Position numbers and translations under genes: made by a program. The notes beneath the pieces were generated by a model that was not told the origin of the DNA, did not search any database, and was given only the letters and a program-made list of their open reading frames with translations. From Rhyacophila brunnea (Eukaryota > Arthropoda > Insecta > Trichoptera > Rhyacophilidae), in contig JAGYXB010001076.1 of the NCBI GenBank assembly GCA_022495005.1, forward strand, positions 1-64,000: DNA of 64,000 nt, given 5' to 3'. Each line of letters starts with the position of its first letter. Position 1 is the stretch's first letter. This document shows positions 56,669 through 64,000 of this stretch, piece after piece.

Positions 56669-57890
56669 CGAGGGTGGGTCAATAAGTCCTTAGAAAAGCC
56701 GACAGATTGGTCGGGTTGTTGTGTGTTTCTCGTACATTTTAAAAAAAATTTGCTTGTGGAAAATGGAAAAATGGAAAATGGAGAAAATTGAGTTTAGAGC
56801 TGTTATTAAACATTTTAATATAAAAGGGTTAACAGCAAAGGAAATAAAAAATGAGTTGGATTTAGTTCACGGCATATCTGCTCCTTCACTTGCAACTATT
56901 TATAACTGGTTAAATGAATTTCAACGTGGTCGTACATCAACAAAGGATAAACCACGCTCAGGACGTCCTGTAGAGGTGACTACACCAGAAATGATCAATA
57001 AAATCCACGATATGGTGTTAAGTGACCGAAGATTAAAGTTGAGTGAGATAATTGAGGTTACAGGGATCTCAAAAGGTAGCGTCATTTCTATTTTACATGA
57101 CAAATTGGGCATGAAAAAAATTTCTGCAGGATGGGTGCCGCGTTTGCTCACAGTCGACAATAAACGCAATAGGGTGGTGGCCTCTAAAGCCCTGTTGTCG
57201 CTCATGCAACGCAATCCGGATGAATTTTTTCGTCGCTTTGTGACTGTAGATGAAACATGGATACACCACTATACTCCCGAGACGAAAGAACAGTCAAAGC
57301 AGTGGATTGCGAAAGGCGAACCATGTCCAAAGAAGGCGAAACCGTAAAATCAGCTGGTAAGGTTATGGCTACTGTATTTTGGGATGCACGTGAATTATTT
57401 TCGTTGACTATTTGGAAAAAGGAAAAACAATAACAGGGGATTATTATGCATCTTTATTGGACCAGCTAAAAAACAAAATTGAAGAAAAACGGCCTCATTT
57501 AAACAGGAAAAAAATCCTCTTTCATCAGGACAATGCCCGTGTTCACACATGTTTACGATCAATGGCTAAAATTGAAGAATTGAAGTTCGAATTGGTCGAC
57601 CACCCACCGTATTCGCCAGATTTAGCCCCCAGTGACTTTTTCCTTTTCCCAAACTTAAAAAAATGGCTAAGTGGACAACGTTTTTTTTCAAATGAAGAAG
57701 TCATCGATCGGACAAATGTTTATTTTGAGGACCTTCCGAAAACTTATTTTTCTGACGGTTTAAAAAAAATTGAGAAACGTCTAACCAAGTGTATTGAGCT
57801 CCAAGGAGATTATGTTGAGAAATAAAAAAAAAATACAAAAATAAAAACTGTTTTAATGCTTTTTTCTAAGGAATTATTGACCCACCCTCG
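56669..57890 (+). mobile_element. Mariner transposon with both inverted repeats
   Basis: 1222 bp flanked by TA dinucleotides (56667-56668 and 57891-57892), the standard mariner target duplication. The left end CGAGGGTGGGTCAATAAGTC and the right end, read inward CGAGGGTGGGTCAATAATTC, are about 29-bp inverted repeats with one mismatch in the first 28. Length and ends are those of a complete mariner; only the gene is damaged. Confidence 0.93.
56763..57828 (+). pseudogene. Mariner transposase with two one-base frameshifts
   Basis: The reading starts MEKWKMEKIEF (56763; a second Met at 56778 is equally likely). An N-terminal helix-turn-helix pair follows (IKGLTAKEIKNEL...ATIYNWLNEF, and VTGISKGSVISILHDKLG). 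The catalytic aspartates are visible in TVDETWIHHY, FHQDNARVHT and YSPDLAPSDFF, the D,D34D arrangement of mariner. The frame breaks near 57343, after KKAKP, and again near 57391. Each break is explained by loss of one base, and the rest reads to the stop at 57826-57828. Otherwise well preserved, hence recent. Confidence 0.9.
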
Positions 57891-57892
57891 TA

Positions 57893-58859
57893 GCTTGGAA
57901 TTATGCTAAGAGACTTCAAAGCGACATATATTCTTGAAGGCGCAATGTGGTGTCTAGCTAAAAAGGGAAAACAAAAAATATTTTTTAAAAATAATGAATT
58001 ATGTCAATTACATATTGAAATTTCTTTTAATGTGTTTACTGTCAATAAAGTGTGAAACTGCATTGTATTATTAATTTAATAAATGGCAAAATCATAAGTT
58101 AATATTTTACTTTTACTTTTTAATAAATCTGAAGAGGTTTCGTCCGCTTCAGAGGTACATTATCAACTTCAGAATTGTCTCTCTGAGGCGGAAGTTGATG
58201 AAGCACATAAAAATTTTGCGTTTTATTAAATTTACCAATATATTATACAATTAATTGTTAGGTAAGTGCATTATCGTGAGTAACACTGACCCACCTTATT
58301 AGGTTCACGGGCTGCTTGAAGGGTGGTTATATGAAATATTTTAACACACAAGGGATACACTGATTTATAATGTTGAAAAAAGTGTGGCTTTCTGTTGGCA
58401 TGGTATATCCGCCGCGTGGGCAGCGGACCCTTGCGTGGTACCACCGCTTTCGCAGTTTTTTTTTATCATACTGATTGGAAAATATCTCTAATTATTATCT
58501 TGTGGAGGGAGGAAGGGAGATGCGTAGGAAGTCTGAAGATCTGCTTGAGATCGAAGCGACCTTGGCTCGGCCGAGGTTTGGGGACAGAAAATAGCCTCGG
58601 GCGCAGGGCAGGTACTCAAAGATCACCTCTCGCAGAAATCGTTTGCGAAATGTTATTTATTTTATAATATTTATCAGGGATTGCAAACTTTTATCAGGGG
58701 TGTGTTTGTTATTGAGGTAAGGTATGTGATATGAAATTGCTGACGTTTTTATAGAGAAGGGTGTTACCTAATCACACATTACTTATTTAAAATGCCAACA
58801 TTGCAAAGAACACATGCTACATTCATCATAATAATAAGTATATATTGTATTTTAATGCG
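57893..58859. other. AT-rich spacer, unrecognised
   Basis: No gene supported. 58380-58640 is GC-richer, with an ORF of 90 codons lacking any known motif; it may be part of a dispersed repeat not otherwise present here. Confidence 0.35.
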
Positions 58860-59110
58860 GACAGGAAACATATTCAAATACACTGACAGAAACGCTGTGG
58901 CTATGTTTACTCTTTTTTAAGAAGAAACAACGCGTGGCATGACATGACATGTGTTAAAACGCGCAAATAACCTACCACATAAATTGTCCACACTTCATTA
59001 AATATGATAATATGACCGAATGATTCCACGCGTTGAGTTTCAAACAATTGGTACTGCGCATTCATTGGTATGCGTCAAACACTGTACAATTAGACATTAA
59101 ATACCTAATT
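58860..59110. repeat. Second copy of the Z1 intron-1 segment
   Basis: Matches 13380-13650 in the same orientation and stops at ACTTAAT, where a piggyBac fragment begins. It implies that a zinc-finger unit oriented like Z1 once extended here. Confidence 0.7.
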
Positions 59111-59123
59111 TACTTAATAAACA

Positions 59124-59547
59124 ATGCCCAGAGACCGGTACTTCGAACTGCGGAATTACTTGCATTTTGCAGATAACACTGCTGACTGCACGGGCTGCAC
59201 AGATAAACTTTGGAAGATTATTCCGTTTTTGAGTGAGGTAGGTACTAAAAAAATGCCATAATTTGCCCAAATATAATAACTCCATCGACGAGCAAATGAT
59301 ACCGTTCACCGGCCGCTTTGAACACAGGCAATTTGTGTCTAACAAACCAAATCCTGTAGGTCTTAAAAATTTTGTTCTCGCGGCCAGAGATGGATTAGTG
59401 TTAGATTTTCAGATATACCTATGCAGGGAAGGGAACGGTATCAGATGGAGATATGAAGCAGTTCGGTCTGGGCGCAAGTGTGGTCAAGTTACCTCCCCAA
59501 TGACTCCTCCTGCATTGTCTATACTGATCGTTTTTCCACCAGTTTAA
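59124..59547 (+). pseudogene. piggyBac-type transposase fragment
   Basis: 59124-59236 reads MPRDRYFELRNYLHFADN, then DKLWKIIPFLSE, the PGBD-type helical region. After a frame break, 59263-59450 reads [18 protein letters not shown] and [13 protein letters not shown], containing the first conserved catalytic-domain block of piggyBac transposases. The rest of the protein is missing. Confidence 0.8.
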
Positions 59548-59789
59548 AGCTCGTATCACATGGTATAGGATGCAGCTCAAAACAATTTTAAAGTAGGTAC
59601 TTAGGGTTTTATCTCAAAATTTTAGGTGTAAATATATTTAATTATCCTATTTATAACGTTTGTGTATTGTTTTTATTGTATAATGTTATAATAAAATTAT
59701 CCATTCCTTTGAACAAGTTGTTTTCTTTACCTTCCCTAAATTTATGTTTATACAGTAGTTAATACTCATCTGCAGTGTAACCTGTTATC

Positions 59790-61957
59790 CACATATGCGC
59801 ATATAGTATATTTTACTTGTTATTAAATAAAAAACTTTAAAAAAAAATTTGTCAATAGACTAATACTTCTCTTCCATAAAATCAAACGATTAATATTTTT
59901 TTCGATGGCTGGTTCTCCCTCGGGTCTCAAGGGGTATGTAATGACGGTATTATTTGCGACCCGGGTTTCGCCTTTCCGCTTCTTCGAGCACTGTGTACAC
60001 TCACCAAAAGTCAAATAAACACTGACAATGAATACGTCTTTTAACTCTAACTTATATAACAAATCAATACAATAAAGTAGGTAAAATTTTCAGTACCTAC
60101 CTTTCTAGTCATGGGTCACAATAAAAAAATATGAATAGTTGGTGTTTGTAAAAAAACCCCTATATTATCATCAATAATAAGTCGTCAAAACCTAATAGAA
60201 CATTAGTAATTATAAACAATAAAAATACTACACTCAAGACGTGTAAAACGTCTATTCTGACTCATTACCGAGTTATCGACTAGACGGCACTTATTCGGTT
60301 TAATCAGCTTAGGATCGCTCTTCACAGGCAGCACGAACATACCTATCCGAATTTGACCGATATGTCTACCAACCTACATTTTCGCCGTAAAATGAATTGA
60401 AGATATGTAGCCGTCGATAACTGTTTAATGCATTCCTTATTAATTTGGATATTGAAAATAATGGAAAGGTACCTACTAAAGTGATGAATGTTAAGAATAG
60501 ACCTGCTGGAAGAATAATTGTACGTCAATAGTTTATTAAAAATGAGCGTTTTAGATTTTCTTATTTGAAAGATGACGTCATAATGTCACACTTTTGAATT
60601 GTTCCCATTTGGGGATGTTTCCTCTGGGGGCCTAGAGAGGCCGGAACCATTTCAGAGTTGACTCATCGTAATGGTTGGTTAAGAGAAAAAAAAATATCCG
60701 GCAACGCTGTTTGTCCAAACGCAAAAAAGGCATTGCTGCATTTGTGTACACCGCTTTTATGATGGGAAATCGCTTGCAGTGATAAAGTGGGTCTCGCTGA
60801 CAGCGATATTAAAAAGCGCTTCTCGCTGATGGCGAGATCAAAAGCGAAAAAATTTAAGCCTCCAGAGTTTACATTACAATACTGTAAACATAACATATAT
60901 CTCGCGTTCCGAAAAATGGATAAAAATGCAATAAATAGTGAAAGATAAGTCAAATAAAAATCGCCGTTTTAGACAATTCCGAGGTATTTATTTGTTCACT
61001 CAAAATTTTAGGCTTCTAGAGATTGCAATTGAAAATAAAATATACATCTCGCCTTCCGAAAAATTGAGTGAAATAAAAATCGCTGCAGACCATTCCGAGG
61101 TGGTTATTTGATCACTCCCAAGTCCAAATAACAGACGATGACCAGCAACTAGCATATCGAGCGAAGAAAGTGAATGCATCTTCTTCGCTCTGACGGGAGA
61201 TGGCAATATCTATATGGGTTACAATAGGTAATAAATCTCATATTAATGTAGTTTCCTTGTGCGAACAGGTGCTACTTATTGTGAATGGGATAGTGTGAAT
61301 AAAAACGATTAAAACCAAATATATTTCCGATTTTCTTTATTTATATTCAAAATATAATACATATTGTCACCAAATACAGTTTTTAACTAAGCTATCGTCA
61401 TACTCAGCAGGTTGGTATCTTCCACTTGTCAAACGGCTAAAAATGATGGGTTCATTCATTCAAAACAAAAACTTCCGTCGGCTGACATTTTATTTAGACA
61501 TACCTAACCAATTCCAATCTCTTCGGACATAACTATTATTACCATAACAAGGCAAACTCTTAATAATTAAGAGGAGCATGCATAGAACATTAAAGAACAC
61601 ATATAATTATTTACAGGCATAAACGAAAATACGATGACAGTTGAAAATTTTTTTTTGTATTTAGTGACGTCACACGTATTTCGATTCAATTAAGCAGACG
61701 TGTTAATCTACCAGAGCATCTATTCTATACACAAGACTGATATCGGCCGCTATCGGCAACTATCGAGGGGGTTTTTCATTTTTTTTTGTCGAAGTATTAG
61801 CAGTTCTTGTAACAATAACAAGAAGTTGGTTGTAATTGTTACAATGCATGCTAATACTTCGATATAAAAATGAAAAACTACCCTCGATAACAATCTTGTG
61901 TAAAGAATAGATGTGCAGAAGCACCTTGCGCAAAAGTACGAAGCTTGCACACATTTA
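59790..61957. repeat. Third copy of the outer flank repeat, cut by a Helitron
   Basis: Direct match to 205-733 plus 3064-4600, without the 2.3-kb insert and with an intact hairpin element (61760-61890). It also has an extra internal tandem duplication (about 60862-61110). The match stops at 61957, where the Helitron begins. In the left arm the sequence continues ATTTATATTTTTATAAAAATC at the same point. Confidence 0.82.
60862..61112. repeat. Tandem duplication inside the third flank copy
   Basis: Two units each contain a TCTCG.(G/C)TTCCGAAAAAT word, AAATAAAAATCGC and ATTCCGAGGT..TTATTTG.TCACTC. The left-arm copy at 3660-3770 has the sequence once. It is therefore a local duplication after the large one. 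Confidence 0.6.
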
Positions 61958-62474
61958 TCTCTATATATATAAAAATCTCGTGTCACGATGTTTGTGGTCG
62001 AACTCCTCCGAAACGGCTCGACCGAATTTTATGAATTTTTTTATGTATAATTGTTAGGTATGAGAATAGGTCAACAAGTATATTTCATACCGCTAGGTGA
62101 TTCGGGTATCTCTATCCAGAAAAAATTTTCTTTTATTTTTTTGACATTTTTTTTTTGTATTTTTTTTTATTTGGCATCAAAAAATACCTATAACCCAAAA
62201 TTTTCACCTTGCTACCTCCACTCTCCCATTTTTTAATCGCGATTTTAGTATTTTTGTATGAACAAATGAACCGTCGTTCGTATTTCAAACAGAACGAAAT
62301 TATTTATGTTGTTGAATGACAGATGGCGGTACGTCCGAGAAGAATTCACGAGAAGCGTCACGTTATTTTGACAATTCATTCGGCATATCACAAGGCAGTG
62401 TGTGCAAAATGTTGTACGATTTATTTTAATTTATCTATTTGTGTGTGTGTGTGTGTGTTGTGTTACAGTGTACA

Positions 62475-64000
62475 ATGCCAGCAAGACGTAACGGGGCCTA
62501 TTTGAGCCGTCAAACGAATAAAGCAACAAACATGCGAAACATTAGAGCAGAAATCACAGACGAACAAATCCAACAAGATAACGAAAATGTGCGTGTGAGC
62601 ATGTCGCGATTGCGTGAATCTCAATCACAAGAGGCACAAGCTGAACGAAATCAACAACAACAATTTGAACGGAGACAAGCGCGCCGGTTTGCAGTTAACA
62701 CGCGCAGAGCAAATGACCGACAACGCCAACAAGTACATCGAGCATTATCCGCTTCGTTCCTTCGTCTTGCATTCGAATACGAGCCAGATATTGAATATTC
62801 CGCTCATCCGAAAGTGCTGATTGGTGCTATGGACAAAGAATGTCCCCATTGTCATGCGCTAAAATTCAAACATGAGTCAGCCGGTATGTGTTGCGCATCA
62901 GGAAAAGTGCAACTACCAGAAATTGAGACACCACCAGAACCATTGAACGGCTTGCTCATCGGCACGGATCCAGATTCAAACCTGTTCCTGAAATCTATTC
63001 GCACATTCAATTCATGCTTCCAAATGACTTCGTTCGGAGCTACAGAAATAGTTCACAATACTGCGGCAAATGGTCAACAATTCCATTCAACGTTCAAAAT
63101 CAAAGGCCAAGTGTACCACAAAGTAGGCTCATTGCTGCCAATGCCAAACGAACCACATAAATTTTTACAAATTTACTTCATGGGCGGTGAGGACATCAAT
63201 CGCGTAGATGCACGTTGCGGCTACAATAACCTCAATTCGCCTAATGCTAGGCGCATCGTCGGCGAACTGGACCCTATTGAATGAGCACAACGAATTATTG
63301 AAATTCTTCAAATCATACATGCACGAATTGCAAAGTGACAACCACGCTATTGTCATCAATCCTGATAAAACACCAGCTGGAGAGCACGTGCGTCGATTCA
63401 ATGCGCCTGTTGTTGACGACGTTGCTGGAATCATGGTTGGCGACCGCACATCGCCGCGAGAAATCGTGATTCGAAGAAGAAACAATAATCTGGAGTTCAT
63501 CGCTGACACACACCGTTCATACGACGCTCTCCAATATCCGCTAATTTTCTGGAAAGGACAAGACGGATATTGCATAAACATTAAACAACGAGATCCCGCC
63601 ACAGGTAATTCATTCATTATAAACATCATTATTCATTTTGAATTAATATTTATGAATGAAATTAATATTTTTGAATATGTTGTTACAGGAGCCGAAACAA
63701 ACAAGAAAGTGAGCTCGATGGATTTTTATGCGTATCGTATGATGATTCGACGCGGTCAGGACAACGTCATTCTGCGATGTCGTGAGCTGTGCCAACAATT
63801 CATGGTTGACATGTACGCGAAGGTAGAGAGCGAACGACTGCGATTCCTACGACACAATCAACAGAAGCTGCGTGCGGAAGAATACATTCACTTGCGAGAC
63901 GCTATCATGAGCGACGCCGACACCGCCGAAATTGGTAACTCTATCATTCTACCATCATCCTACGTAGGCAGTCCACGTCATATCCAAGAATACATACAGG
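62475..64000 (+). pseudogene. Helitron Rep/helicase gene, N-terminal part, one frameshift
   Basis: It starts MPARRNGAYLSRQTNK at 62475, followed by an R/Q-rich helical stretch and the block CPHCHALKFKHESAGMCC, a zinc-like site typical of Helitron proteins. 62970-63220 continues the Helitron-like N-terminal domain. The frame breaks near 63270 (one extra base or two lost), so the first frame stops at 63284. The next frame is open to 63604, then an intron follows (63605-63688). The frame from 63689 reads DFYAYRMMIRR, QQFMVDMYAKVESERLRF and SYVGSPRHIQEYIQ, the region just before the rolling-circle HUH motif. The window ends there. The protein would act as a replication initiator and helicase if intact. 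Confidence 0.85.
63605..63688 (+). other. 84-nt intron in the Helitron Rep gene
   Basis: GTAATT at 63605 and TTGTTACAG ending at 63688 bound an AT-rich segment with in-frame stops. Removing it joins DPATG and AETNKK in a conserved part of Helitron Rep at phase 1. Confidence 0.7.

Larger units (their letters stand above)
61958..64000 (+). mobile_element. Helitron, 5' end and Rep gene (runs off the window)
   Basis: It begins TCTCTATATATATAAAAATC at 61958, inserted between A (61957) and T of the flank repeat, the Helitron A^T target with 5' TC. The subterminal part (CTCCTCCGAAACGGCTCGAC) is the sort found at insect Helitron 5' ends. The Rep-type gene follows. The 3' CTRR end and hairpin lie beyond the window. 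Confidence 0.9.

Noticed and set aside
62432..62460. (TG)n run before the Helitron gene as a regulatory element
   Set aside because: Ordinary microsatellite; nothing further supports a function.

Overview
The window is AT-rich animal DNA, almost certainly from an insect. It has spliced genes with GT..AG introns, C2H2 zinc-finger arrays, tRNA-derived SINEs, and RTE, Jockey-like, mariner, hAT, piggyBac and Helitron sequences. RTE tails ending in TGATGATGA-type runs, the Helitron 5' terminus and abundant TAGGTACCTA words lean towards Lepidoptera. An aphid or other hemipteran cannot be excluded from sequence alone.

The backbone is a small cluster of four related C2H2 zinc-finger genes in two divergent pairs. 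Pair 1 is Z1 (minus, 13831 to 5633, four exons, open throughout, about 605 aa) and Z2 (plus, 14400 to 19020, four exons, but with an in-frame TGA just after the last splice acceptor). Their start codons are 569 bp apart. Their 3' halves and downstream flanks form a large inverted repeat: 383-8350 pairs with 16370-23408. Pair 2 is Z3 (minus, 39743 to 34029, three exons, open, about 469 aa) and Z4 (plus, 43117 to 49007, three visible exons, first exon not found). It has a second inverted repeat, 37655-39525 with 42330-43590. A third copy of the pair-1 flank lies at 59790-61957 and is cut by a Helitron.

All four genes share one architecture. Small phase-0 exons each carry one or two psi-K-x-E/D (SUMO-consensus-like) motifs. 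In several the exon ends in a PQPG...Y.P..Q-like motif. A single large last exon then encodes a degenerate N-terminal finger and 8-11 tandem fingers. The scaffold residues are nearly constant and the predicted DNA-contact residues vary. This looks like an expanding and decaying family of DNA-binding regulators. A role in controlling transposons is only a hypothesis.

The rest is mobile DNA. 734-3063 is a GC-rich insert inside the left arm. 20684-21766 is a hAT-like insert with an 8-bp target duplication. 24-30 kb holds no gene but has promoter-like TATA/Inr sites. 30656-33560 is a gag-only non-LTR-type unit with an insect core promoter (TATA, Inr, DPE). 35.5-37.4 kb has hAT/ZBED and RTE remnants. 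45.9-47.1 kb has transposase remnants in a Z4 intron. 51080-52809 is an unidentified terminal-inverted-repeat element with repeated TCCCGAATATCCA words. 56669-57890 is a nearly complete mariner. 59124-59547 is a piggyBac fragment. 61958-64000 is a Helitron whose Rep gene runs off the window.
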